Source: an uncultured Leptotrichiaceae bacterium
Lineage (GTDB): Bacteria > Fusobacteriota > Fusobacteriia > Fusobacteriales > Leptotrichiaceae
Assembly: GCA_938037005.1 (NCBI GenBank)
Contig: CALHVR010000009.1
Location: 1 to 5,646 of the forward strand
Reading direction: 5' to 3'
Length of the DNA: 5,646 nucleotides
Below, piece by piece: positions 1 to 5,646 of this stretch. Both the position numbers and the translations under genes were made by a program. The notes under the pieces were generated by a model. It saw only the letters and a list, made by a program, of their open reading frames with translations, did not search any database and was not told the origin of the DNA. Numbering within the stretch: the stretch's first letter is position 1; the number at the start of each line of letters is the position of its first letter.

Positions 1-129
1 TAATATTATATGATATATAATATTGTTGATGTGATAATATAAAATACAAGAAAAAATTTAGATTTTTATCTACTTCAAGTTTGAAAAAATAAGTTATATA
101 TTAATTTAAAAAGTATAAATGTTTTTAAC

Positions 130-158
130 TATACAAATATACTCTTAAATGATATAAT
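130..158 (+). promoter_or_regulatory. Likely typA promoter (sigma70-type, extended -10)
   Basis: A perfect TATAAT lies at 153-158, preceded by TG at 150-151, which makes an extended -10 (TGATATAAT). With a 17-base spacer, the -35 position holds TATACA at 130-135, four of six matches to TTGACA. Transcription would start near 165, giving a leader of about 25 bases that contains the AAGGAAGG ribosome binding site (173-180). The region upstream (1-129) is A/T-only in long stretches, and I see no gene in it. In DNA this AT-rich, -10-like strings occur by chance, so the support comes from the extended -10 and correct spacing. Confidence 0.6.
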
Positions 159-189
159 ACAATATATAATTAAAGGAAGGTTAGATTAA

Positions 190-2001
190 ATGAAAATAAA
201 AAATATAGCAATAATTGCCCATGTAGATCATGGTAAAACAACATTAGTCGACGCATTATTAAAACAATCAGGAACTTTTGGAGAACACGAAAAAGTTGAT
301 GAAAGAGTAATGGATAGTAATGATTTGGAGAAAGAAAGAGGAATTACAATTTTCTCAAAAAATGCTTCAATAAATTATGATGGATATAAAATAAATATAG
401 TTGATACACCGGGACATGCTGATTTTGGTGGGGAAGTCCAAAGAATCCTAAAAATGGTTGACTCAGTATTATTATTAGTTGATGCCTTTGAAGGAGTAAT
501 GCCACAAACAAAATATGTATTAAAACAAGCTTTAGAACATGGATTAAGACCAATAGTTGTTGTAAATAAAATTGATAGACCTAATTCTGACCCTGATGGA
601 GTTGTAGATTCTGTATTTGATTTATTTGTAGAATTAGGAGCAAACGATGCACAATTAGATTTTCCAGTTGTATACGCATCAGCAAAAAATGGATTTGCTA
701 AAATGGAATTAGAAGATGAAAATAAAAATATGAAGCCATTATATGATCTTATTTTAAATCATGTTGATGATCCAGAAGGAGATGAAAATGAGCCATTCCA
801 AATGTTAGTAACAAACACTGAATATGATGAATATGTTGGTAAATTAGGAACTGGTAGAATTTATAATGGTAAAATTGTAAAAAACGGAGAAATAACTTTA
901 ATAAAAAGAGATGGAGAAATGGTAAACGGTAAAGTTACAAGAATTTACGGTTATAACGGACTTAAAAAAATAGAAATGGAAGAAGCAGTAGCAGGAGATA
1001 TTGTTACAATAGCTGGGATAGAAAAAATTGATATAGGAGAAACTGTTGCAGATAAATTAAATCCGAGACCACTTCCGTTGATTGATATTGATGAGCCGAC
1101 ACTTGCAATGACTTTCTTAGTAAACGATTCTCCATTTGCAGGAAAAGATGGGAAATTTGTAACTTCAAGAAATATTTTAGAAAGATTAACGAAAGAAGTG
1201 CAACATAATGTAAGTATGAGACTTGAAATGACTGACTCTCCAGATGCGTTCATTGTAAAAGGTAGAGGAGAACTTCAATTATCAATTTTATTAGAAAATA
1301 TGAGAAGAGAAGGATATGAGGTAGCTGTTTCAAAACCAGAAGTAATTTACAAAGAAGAAAATGGTGTGAAAATGGAACCAATAGAATTAGCAATAATTGA
1401 TGTTGCTGATGAATTTGTAGGAGTAGTAATTGAAAAAATAGGATTAAGAAAAGGTGAAATGTTGAATATGGTTCAAGGAAGTGATGGTTACACTAGACTT
1501 GAATTCAAAGTTCCATCAAGAGGATTGATTGGATTTAGAAATGAATTTTTAACAGAAACAAGAGGAACTGGAATTTTAAATCATTCATTCTTTGAGTATG
1601 AGCCTTTTAAAGGAGAAGTTACGGGAAGAAGAAGAGGAGTGTTAATCGCTATGGAGCCTGGAACAAGTTTAGGGTATTCATTAAATAACTTACAACCGAG
1701 AGGAATTTTATTTATTGATCCAGGTGTAGAAGTTTATGAAGGAATGATAGTTGGAGAACATTCGAGAGAAAACGACTTAGTTGTAAATGTTTGTAAAGGT
1801 AAAAAATTAACAAATATGAGAGCAGCGGGAAGTGATGATGCTGTAAAATTAGCACCTCCTAAAGTATTTACATTAGAATTAGCTCTTGAATACATTGAAA
1901 ACGATGAGTTAGTGGAAATCACTCCAAATCATATAAGACTTAGAAAAAAATACTTAAATGAAAATGATAGAAAGAAATTTGAAAAAAATAGAAATGTGTA
2001 A
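190..2001 (+). CDS. typA: Translational GTPase TypA/BipA
   Basis: A 603-residue ribosome-binding GTPase of the EF-G/LepA superfamily. In the family it acts in the cytoplasm, in 50S subunit assembly and in growth under cold or other stress. The start fits the family N-terminus and has AAGGAAGG nine bases upstream. All G motifs are visible: G1 AHVDHGKT at residues 10-17, G2 RGIT at 50-53, G3 DTPGH at 72-76, G4 NKID at 126-129, and G5 SAK at 164-166. After the GTPase domain (about 1-195) come a beta-barrel domain II (about 200-290), EF-G-like domains III and V (about 300-480), and the BipA-specific C-terminal domain, with the conserved GRRRGVLIAMEPG stretch and the RPRG-like QPRGILF. EF-G domain IV is absent, as expected for TypA. 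Length is normal for the family (about 600-615). It appears monocistronic, with its own promoter and a terminator shared with convergent metF. Confidence 0.97.
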   Translation: MKIKNIAIIAHVDHGKTTLVDALLKQSGTFGEHEKVDERVMDSNDLEKERGITIFSKNASINYDGYKINIVDTPGHADFGGEVQRILKMVDSVLLLVDAFEGVMPQTKYVLKQALEHGLRPIVVVNKIDRPNSDPDGVVDSVFDLFVELGANDAQLDFPVVYASAKNGFAKMELEDENKNMKPLYDLILNHVDDPEGDENEPFQMLVTNTEYDEYVGKLGTGRIYNGKIVKNGEITLIKRDGEMVNGKVTRIYGYNGLKKIEMEEAVAGDIVTIAGIEKIDIGETVADKLNPRPLPLIDIDEPTLAMTFLVNDSPFAGKDGKFVTSRNILERLTKEVQHNVSMRLEMTDSPDAFIVKGRGELQLSILLENMRREGYEVAVSKPEVIYKEENGVKMEPIELAIIDVADEFVGVVIEKIGLRKGEMLNMVQGSDGYTRLEFKVPSRGLIGFRNEFLTETRGTGILNHSFFEYEPFKGEVTGRRRGVLIAMEPGTSLGYSLNNLQPRGILFIDPGVEVYEGMIVGEHSRENDLVVNVCKGKKLTNMRAAGSDDAVKLAPPKVFTLELALEYIENDELVEITPNHIRLRKKYLNENDRKKFEKNRNV

Positions 2002-2031
2002 TTTTTAATGATAATTAAATAATATGAAATA

Positions 2032-2066
2032 AAAAATACTCTCTGGAAAAACCAAAGAGTATTTTT
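2032..2066. terminator. Bidirectional intrinsic terminator between typA and metF
   Basis: The arms 2032-2046 and 2052-2066 pair around an AAAAA loop (2047-2051), with a single C-A mismatch (2043/2055). The core is ACTCTCTGG against CCAAAGAGT, flanked by an A run on the left and a T run on the right. The hairpin therefore ends in a U tract on either strand, as expected between convergent genes. It lies 31 bases after the typA stop and one base beyond the metF stop codon, so it serves both. Confidence 0.88.
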
Positions 2067-2067
2067 A

Positions 2068-2931
2068 TTATCTAACAAATTCAATGTTATTCATTATCGC
2101 TTTAGCAACTTCAGGTTTATTCATAGCATATAAGTGAATAGCGGGAATGTCATTAGCTAAAAGCTCGATAATTTGCTCAGTAGCATAAATAAATCCAGCT
2201 TTTTTCATTGATTCGGGGTTATGTCCGTATTTATCTAAGATTTTTTCTAATTTTTTAGGAATTGAACTTTTACATAAAGATGTAATTCTTTTAATTTGTG
2301 CTGCATTTGTTACAGGCATAATTCCTGCAGATAACGGAACATTAATATTAAGTTTTTGAGCTTGTTCCATAAAATTGAAAAACTTATTATTATCAAAGAA
2401 AATTTGTGAAATAAGAAAATCAACTCCTAAATCAACTTTATTTTTTAAATGTATAAGATCTTGTAAATCATTATTTTCAAAATGTGTTTCTGGATAAAAA
2501 GCTCCTGCTATTGTAATATCTTCAGATTTTATATCAGAAATTAAATCTGAGGCATATCTGTAATCTCCTTCATTATAAATACTCTCATCTCTACCTTGTG
2601 GAATATCTCCTCTTAAAGCTAAAATATTTTTTATGTTATGCTTTTTAATTTCTTGAATATAATTTGATATATCTTGCTTTTTACTTCCTATACAAGTTAA
2701 ATGTGACATAACTTCAATATTTAAGTTATTTTTTATATGAGAGGCAATTTCAATAGTCCCAGATCTATTTGTACCTCCTGCACCATAAGTTACACTTATA
2801 AAATTGGGATTTAGTTCAGCTAATTCACCTGTTACTTCAATAAGTTTTTCTTTTGTAAAATTTTTATTTGGTGGAAAAACTTCAAATGATATAACTGGAT
2901 TTTTTTTATTAAATAACTCTTTTATTTGCAT
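2068..2931 (-). CDS. metF: Methylenetetrahydrofolate reductase (MTHFR)
   Basis: A 287-residue flavoenzyme that reduces 5,10-methylene-tetrahydrofolate to 5-methyl-tetrahydrofolate, the methyl donor for methionine synthesis. The protein has the single-domain TIM-barrel length typical of bacterial MetF, without the SAM-regulated C-terminal domain of eukaryotic enzymes. Visible motifs: SFEVFPP with the catalytic glutamate at residue 17; SVTYGAGGT (46-54); HLTCIG (77-82); LRGD with the folate-binding aspartate at 109; SQIFFD with Gln176; GIMPVTN; and a C-terminal IHLYAMN with His266. These correspond to E. coli Glu28, Asp120, Gln183 and His273 by recalled alignment. AAAAGGAG is centred about 12 bases before the ATG, and a TATAAT promoter lies upstream. 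It is transcribed divergently from deoD and convergently with typA. No methionine synthase gene is in view, so the source of the next step is unknown. Confidence 0.95.
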   Translation of the reverse strand: MQIKELFNKKNPVISFEVFPPNKNFTKEKLIEVTGELAELNPNFISVTYGAGGTNRSGTIEIASHIKNNLNIEVMSHLTCIGSKKQDISNYIQEIKKHNIKNILALRGDIPQGRDESIYNEGDYRYASDLISDIKSEDITIAGAFYPETHFENNDLQDLIHLKNKVDLGVDFLISQIFFDNNKFFNFMEQAQKLNINVPLSAGIMPVTNAAQIKRITSLCKSSIPKKLEKILDKYGHNPESMKKAGFIYATEQIIELLANDIPAIHLYAMNKPEVAKAIMNNIEFVR

Positions 2932-2972
2932 AATATTATACTCCTTTTCTTAGAACGGTTGTTTTTACAAAT

Positions 2973-3001
2973 ATTATACAACAAAAAGAAAAAAAGGTAA
3001 A
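2973..3001 (-). promoter_or_regulatory. Likely metF promoter
   Basis: Read on the minus strand, a perfect TATAAT occupies 2978-2973. With a 17-base spacer, TTTACC lies at 3001-2996, four of six matches to TTGACA. Transcription would begin near 2966, giving a leader of about 35 bases that contains the AAAAGGAG ribosome binding site (2941-2948). It sits back-to-back with the deoD promoter, about 70 bases away, and the two do not overlap. No convincing operator is seen between them. Confidence 0.6.
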
Positions 3002-3042
3002 TGCTTAACTTACATTTTAATAATAAAAACTATAAAAAAATT

Positions 3043-3070
3043 ATGAAAAACAAAAAAAATGTGTTATACT
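3043..3070 (+). promoter_or_regulatory. Likely deoD promoter (extended -10)
   Basis: TATACT at 3065-3070 (five of six matches to TATAAT) is preceded by TG at 3062-3063, forming an extended -10. A weak -35, ATGAAA at 3043-3048, lies 16 bases upstream. The predicted start near 3077 leaves a leader of about 28 bases with AGGAGG. This placement helps rule out the longer reading frame from the ATG at 3084, because transcription would start only a few bases before it. Confidence 0.6.
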
Positions 3071-3104
3071 ACTATTAGAAAAAATGTATTTAGGAGGAAT
3101 AAAA

Positions 3105-3815
3105 ATGGCGACACCGCATATAGGAGCAAATAAAGGAGATATCGCAGAAACAATATTATTACCGGGAGATCCGTTAAGAGCAAAATATATAGCAGAAACA
3201 TTTTTAGAAGATGTAGTTCAATATAATAATGTAAGAGGAATGTTAGGATTTACAGGAACTTACAAAGGAAAAAGAGTTTCAGTTCAAGGAACTGGAATGG
3301 GAGTACCTTCAATTGGAATTTATACTCACGAATTAATAAATGAATATGGAGTAAAAAATTTAATTAGAATTGGAACAGCAGGATCAATTCAAGAAAATAT
3401 AAAAATAAGAGATGTTGTAATAGCTATGTCAGCTTCAACTGACTCAGCTATAAATAAATTAAGATTTAATGGTGCTGACTATGCTCCAACAGCGAGTTCT
3501 GAATTATTTTTAAAAGCTCACGAAATAGGAGTAAAAAAAGGATTGAGTATGAAAGCTGGAAATGTTTTAACAAGTGATACTTTCTATGGAGATGATCCTG
3601 AAGCATGGAAAAAATGGGCAAAATTTGGAGTATTATGTGTTGAAATGGAAACAGCTCAATTATATACAACTGCTGCTAAATTTGGTGTAAATGCATTAAC
3701 TTTACTTACAATCAGTGATTCATTAGTAACAGGGGAAGTAACTTCAGCTGAAGAAAGACAAACTACATTTAATGATATGATTGAAGTAGCATTAGAAAGT
3801 GCTTTAAATTTATAA
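3105..3815 (+). CDS. deoD: Purine nucleoside phosphorylase DeoD-type
   Basis: A 236-residue cytosolic enzyme of the hexameric bacterial PNP class. It splits purine (deoxy)nucleosides with phosphate into free base and (deoxy)ribose-1-phosphate. The ATG at 3105 is chosen over the in-frame ATG at 3084 because AGGAGG (3092-3097) lies seven bases before it and the protein then begins MATPHIGA, the usual DeoD N-terminus. Active-site residues expected for the family are present: His5 (nucleoside contact from the partner subunit), Gly21 and Arg25 in LPGDPLRAKYIAETFLED, Arg44 in NNVRGMLGFTGTYKG, Arg88 in RIGTAGS, Glu180-Met181-Glu182, Asp205 in TISDS, and Arg218 in EERQTTFNDM. The usual MEAAG after the glutamates reads METAQ here, a mild departure outside the catalytic set. 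It has its own promoter and ends in a hairpin terminator before cdd. Confidence 0.96.
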   Translation: MATPHIGANKGDIAETILLPGDPLRAKYIAETFLEDVVQYNNVRGMLGFTGTYKGKRVSVQGTGMGVPSIGIYTHELINEYGVKNLIRIGTAGSIQENIKIRDVVIAMSASTDSAINKLRFNGADYAPTASSELFLKAHEIGVKKGLSMKAGNVLTSDTFYGDDPEAWKKWAKFGVLCVEMETAQLYTTAAKFGVNALTLLTISDSLVTGEVTSAEERQTTFNDMIEVALESALNL

Positions 3816-3841
3816 AAACTGTAATTAATAAAATAATTTAA

Positions 3842-3869
3842 ACTCTCTCATTCGAGAGAGTATTTATTT
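3842..3869 (+). terminator. Hairpin terminator after deoD, in the cdd leader
   Basis: A perfect 8-bp stem, ACTCTCTC (3842-3849) against GAGAGAGT (3854-3861), closes an ATTC loop and is followed by the T-rich ATTTATTT. It lies 26 bases after the deoD stop and ends only about five bases before the cdd ribosome binding site. The stem resembles the typA/metF terminator (both contain ACTCTCT and AGAGT). The T tract is interrupted by A, so termination may be incomplete, which would let cdd be transcribed by readthrough. Confidence 0.8.
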
Positions 3870-3888
3870 CTACAAAGAGGTGAATTAA

Positions 3889-4305
3889 ATGGCAAAAATT
3901 ATATTAACAGAAGATGAGATAAAAAAATATATAAAAGAAGTGAATACAGTATTAGAAAAAGCATATGTTCCTTATTCAAAATTTCCAGTTGCGGCGTTAT
4001 TAATTGATGAAAATAATAATAAGCATGTTGGTGTAAATGTTGAAAATGCCTCTTATGGTTTAGGAATTTGTGCTGAAAGAAATGTTATACCAACAGCTGT
4101 AACGCAAGGAATGAAAAAAATAAAATTACTCGTTGTTACTGGTGGAACACCAGAGCCAATAAGTCCTTGTGGTGCTTGTAGACAAGTAATTTCAGAATTT
4201 TCTGATGAAGAAACCGTTATAATTTTAACAAATAAAGAAGAAAAATATAGCATTTGGAATATAAAAGATTTATTACCTTATTCGTTTGGTCCAAATGATT
4301 TATAA
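3889..4305 (+). CDS. cdd: Cytidine deaminase
   Basis: A 138-residue zinc enzyme that deaminates cytidine and deoxycytidine to uridine and deoxyuridine in pyrimidine salvage. Length and motifs fit the small homotetrameric class found in Bacillus rather than the larger E. coli dimer. Substrate-binding residues are seen in YVPYSKFPVAA (26-36) and NVENASYG (50-57, with Asn50 and Glu52). The zinc site is CAER (Cys61, with the proton-shuttling Glu63) plus PCGACRQ (Cys94 and Cys97). The C-terminal LLPYSFGPNDL is typical of the family. AAAGAGGTG (3874-3882) lies six bases before the ATG. It follows deoD in the same direction, 73 bases apart, consistent with a shared nucleoside-scavenging role. A hairpin terminator occupies the leader and leaves no room for a separate promoter downstream of it, so expression probably depends on readthrough or on a promoter overlapping the hairpin. 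Confidence 0.96.
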   Translation: MAKIILTEDEIKKYIKEVNTVLEKAYVPYSKFPVAALLIDENNNKHVGVNVENASYGLGICAERNVIPTAVTQGMKKIKLLVVTGGTPEPISPCGACRQVISEFSDEETVIILTNKEEKYSIWNIKDLLPYSFGPNDL

Positions 4306-4330
4306 AATAAAATTAAAGGATAAGAGTTTA

Positions 4331-4387
4331 GAACATGTACCAATAAACTGAACAGAAAAAATGAAAACAGTTTAGAGGTACATGTTC
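4331..4387. repeat. 57-base imperfect inverted repeat between cdd and argF
   Basis: Two 20-base arms, 4331-4350 and 4368-4387, are reverse complements at 18 of 20 positions. The outer 11 (GAACATGTACC / GGTACATGTTC) and inner 7 (TAAACTG / CAGTTTA) are perfect, around an A-rich 17-base loop. TTA flanks it on both sides (4328-4330 and 4388-4390), which could be a target duplication or chance. It starts 25 bases after the cdd stop and its right end meets the argF -35 box. As RNA it would fold strongly, but the run of T comes only about 15 bases later, so it is not a classical terminator. It could be a weak cdd terminator, an operator, or the remnant of a small mobile element. I cannot decide from sequence alone. 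Confidence 0.75.
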
Positions 4388-4415
4388 TTACATTTTCTCT
4401 ATTTTTTAGTATAAT
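4387..4415 (+). promoter_or_regulatory. Likely argF promoter
   Basis: A perfect TATAAT at 4410-4415 lies 17 bases downstream of CTTACA (4387-4392), which matches TTGACA at four of six positions. The -35 begins on the last base of the preceding inverted repeat. Transcription would start near 4422, giving a very short leader of about 12 bases that is almost entirely the ribosome binding site AAAGGAGAG (4423-4431). Confidence 0.6.
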
Positions 4416-4433
4416 ATATATGAAAGGAGAGAT

Positions 4434-5424
4434 ATGGATTTAAGAGGTAGAAGTTTTTTTAAACTTTTTGATTATAACAAAGAAGAAATAGAATATCTAT
4501 TAAAAAGTTCCTATAATTTTAAAAGAAGGTAAAGTACATAGATATTTAGAAGGGAAAAATATAGCTTTAATATTTGAAAAAACATCTACAAGAACAAGAT
4601 GTGCTTTTGAGGTAGCATCCTATGATTTAGGAGTAAATCCAAGTTTTATAGATGCAAAAACTTCCCAAATTGGGAGTAAGGAAAGTATAAAAGATAGTGC
4701 AAGAGTTCTTGGAAGAATGTATGATGGAATAGAATATAGAGGATATGGTCAAGAGATAGTTGAACAATTAGCTAAGTATTCTAAAATACCTGTATGGAAT
4801 GGACTTACAGATGAATTTCATCCTACACAAGCTCTAGCTGATGCACTTACTATATTTGAAAAAAAAGGTAAATTTGAAGATGTTAAAGTTGTGTTTATGG
4901 GAGATTGTAGAAATAATGTTGCAAATTCTTTAATGATAATTTGTGCATATCTTGGAATGGATTATGTTGCTTGTGGGCCTAAAAATCTTTTTCCAAGTGA
5001 AGAGATATATAAAAAAGTATTAGAAATTTCAAAAATTACAGGAAGTAAAATTGAAGTTAGTGAAGATATATCTAAAGCTTTAATTAATGCTGATGTAATT
5101 TATACAGATGTTTGGGTTTCTATGGGAGAAGACAAAAGTAAATGGAAGGAAAGAATAGATAATCTTAAAGCTTATCAAGTTAATATGGAGGTTATGAAAA
5201 AAGCTAAAGAAGATGCTATATTTATGCACTGTTTACCTAGTTATCATAATTTGGAAACAGAAATTTCTAAAAATATATATGAAGAATTTGAATTAAAAGA
5301 ATTAGAAGTAACAGATGAGGTATTTGAAAGTGATTATTCAGTTGTATTTGATCAAGCTGAAAATAGAATGCATTGCATAAAGGCAATTATTTATGAAACT
5401 TTAAAAGGTAATGGCAATAAATAG
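4434..5424 (+). pseudogene. argF: Ornithine carbamoyltransferase, interrupted by a frameshift
   Basis: The family joins carbamoyl phosphate and ornithine to make citrulline in arginine synthesis, or works in reverse in the arginine deiminase pathway (then called arcB); context does not decide. The ATG at 4434 has AGGAG four bases upstream and starts a normal N-terminus, MDLRGRSFFKLFDYNKEEIEYLL, but this frame stops at TAA 4530-4532 after 32 codons. The family sequence resumes in the +1 frame from about 4522-4525 (EGKVHRYLEGKNIALIFEK) and stays open to TAG at 5424. All key motifs are in the second frame: STRTR for carbamoyl phosphate (4585-4599), HPTQ (4819-4830), DVWVSMGE (5107-5130) and HCLP (5227-5238). 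Compared with remembered relatives, about four residues are missing at the break, which fits an 11-base deletion. The ATG at 4717 is not a plausible native start, since it would lose STRTR. Sequencing error or recoding are alternatives. Confidence 0.88.
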
Positions 5425-5462
5425 GAGAATGCTCTAAAAATAAAAAAACTTAATTATTAAAA

Positions 5463-5484
5463 TTTTGTATTATTTTGTATTATT
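5463..5484. repeat. Short tandem repeat, TTTTGTATTA x2
   Basis: The decamer TTTTGTATTA is present at 5463-5472 and again at 5473-5482, followed by a further TT. It lies in the AT-rich 187-base spacer between argF and the downstream regulator. No GC-containing hairpin that could terminate argF is seen in that spacer. The duplication is most simply replication slippage in low-complexity DNA. Confidence 0.7.
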
Positions 5485-5560
5485 CCATCTATATTTCATT
5501 TTTATTTACATTAAGACATTATCATATTTATTTAATAAAAATTATAAAAATAGAAAAAAA

Positions 5561-5583
5561 ACAATTGACAAAATGTCAGTTGT
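5561..5583. promoter_or_regulatory. Palindromic operator candidate, probably for the TetR-like regulator
   Basis: ACAATTGACA (5561-5570) and TGTCAGTTGT (5574-5583) form a 10-base inverted repeat with one mismatch around an AAA centre. The left arm contains the perfect -35 box TTGACA, so a protein bound here would block RNA polymerase. TetR-family dimers bind palindromes of this size and commonly repress their own genes. The position immediately before a TetR-like start makes autoregulation the leading inference. Confidence 0.65.
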
Positions 5584-5593
5584 GTGATATCCT
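5565..5593 (+). promoter_or_regulatory. Promoter of the right-edge regulator
   Basis: A perfect TTGACA (5565-5570) is followed after 17 bases by TATCCT (5588-5593), which matches TATAAT at four positions. The strong -35 is embedded in the palindrome at 5561-5583. Transcription would start near 5600, leaving a leader of about 12 bases dominated by AGGAGGG (5600-5606), five bases before the ATG. Confidence 0.65.
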
Positions 5594-5611
5594 TTAAATA
5601 GGAGGGATAAA

Positions 5612-5646
5612 ATGCGAGATGTGAAAGAACCGGAAATACGACGTGC
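5612..5646 (+). CDS. N-terminus of a probable TetR-family regulator (partial)
   Basis: Only 11 complete codons are in the window, reading MRDVKEPEIRR, with the rest beyond the right edge. A strong AGGAGGG ribosome binding site lies five bases before the ATG. The sequence matches the lead-in commonly seen just before the first helix of TetR-family DNA-binding domains (KxPExRR followed by a helix beginning E-I-L). The palindrome over the promoter supports a repressor. All three arginines use CGN codons and the stretch is visibly richer in G and C than the genes to the left, where arginine is nearly always AGA. Acquisition from another lineage is therefore possible, but 35 bases are too few to prove it. 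The target genes cannot be guessed; they may lie downstream. Confidence 0.6.
   Translation, partial: MRDVKEPEIRR

Noticed and set aside
52..67. AAAAAT/ATTTTT inverted repeat as a terminator of an upstream gene
   Set aside because: The stem is made only of A-T pairs and is too weak; such repeats are expected in this base composition.
1..129. Small gene or RNA in the left spacer
   Set aside because: Only AT-rich low-complexity sequence; no open frame with a binding site, no stable structured RNA visible.
344..553. Minus-strand open frame inside typA
   Set aside because: Opposite-strand shadow of a well-conserved gene; no ribosome binding site or recognisable protein. The same applies to the minus-strand frames at 951-1253, 1734-1922, 3466-3669 and 4053-4253.
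2999..3017. AAATG/CATTT inverted repeat overlapping the metF -35 as an operator
   Set aside because: Arms of only five bases with a nine-base spacer are likely by chance in AT-rich DNA.
3084..3104. Longer deoD start at 3084
   Set aside because: It adds seven residues absent from the family, lacks a ribosome binding site, and lies nearly at the predicted transcription start. The ATG at 3105 has AGGAGG at ideal spacing.
4717..5424. Independent gene starting at ATG 4717
   Set aside because: The same frame continues upstream to about 4504 with clear family sequence, including STRTR, so this is only the first ATG after the frameshift, not a true start.
5425..5560. CRISPR repeat, tRNA or terminator in the argF-regulator spacer
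   Set aside because: Only a two-copy decamer and poly-A/T tracts are present; no repeat-spacer pattern, cloverleaf or GC-containing hairpin.

Overview
The window is strongly AT-rich (A/T-ending codons, AGA for nearly every arginine, A/T-only spacers) and carries bacterial housekeeping genes with AGGAGG-type ribosome binding sites and sigma70-type promoters. The codon style, the long A/T spacers and the look of the TypA and ornithine carbamoyltransferase proteins suggest a member of the Fusobacteriota, perhaps the Leptotrichia/Sneathia/Streptobacillus group. This assignment is inference: there is no rRNA or other marker gene here, and an AT-rich Firmicute is not excluded.

Layout, left to right. 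Positions 1-189 are an AT-rich spacer ending in the promoter of typA, a translational GTPase gene (190-2001, +). A hairpin at 2032-2066 ends typA and also the convergent metF (2068-2931, -), which encodes methylenetetrahydrofolate reductase. The 173-base gap 2932-3104 holds the divergent promoters of metF and deoD. deoD (3105-3815, +, purine nucleoside phosphorylase) and cdd (3889-4305, +, cytidine deaminase) form a small nucleoside-salvage pair, separated by a hairpin terminator that sits directly in front of the cdd ribosome binding site. A 57-base imperfect inverted repeat (4331-4387) follows cdd and runs into the -35 box of the next gene, argF/arcB (4434-5424, +, ornithine carbamoyltransferase). 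That gene is interrupted near codon 30 by a frameshift but is otherwise intact. After an AT-rich spacer with a short tandem repeat, a palindrome embedded in a promoter (5561-5593) precedes the first 11 codons of a likely TetR-family regulator, cut by the window end.

How the genes relate. DeoD releases bases and (deoxy)ribose-1-phosphate from purine nucleosides, and Cdd turns cytidine into uridine, so the two plausibly share a scavenging role. TypA, MetF and ornithine carbamoyltransferase serve ribosome function, one-carbon metabolism and arginine metabolism, and look like separate transcription units.

I see no evidence for an undescribed multi-gene system. The points most worth a second look are the argF lesion, the inverted repeat before it, the terminator-like hairpin in the cdd leader, and the regulator at the right edge, whose codon use and operator-like promoter differ from the rest.
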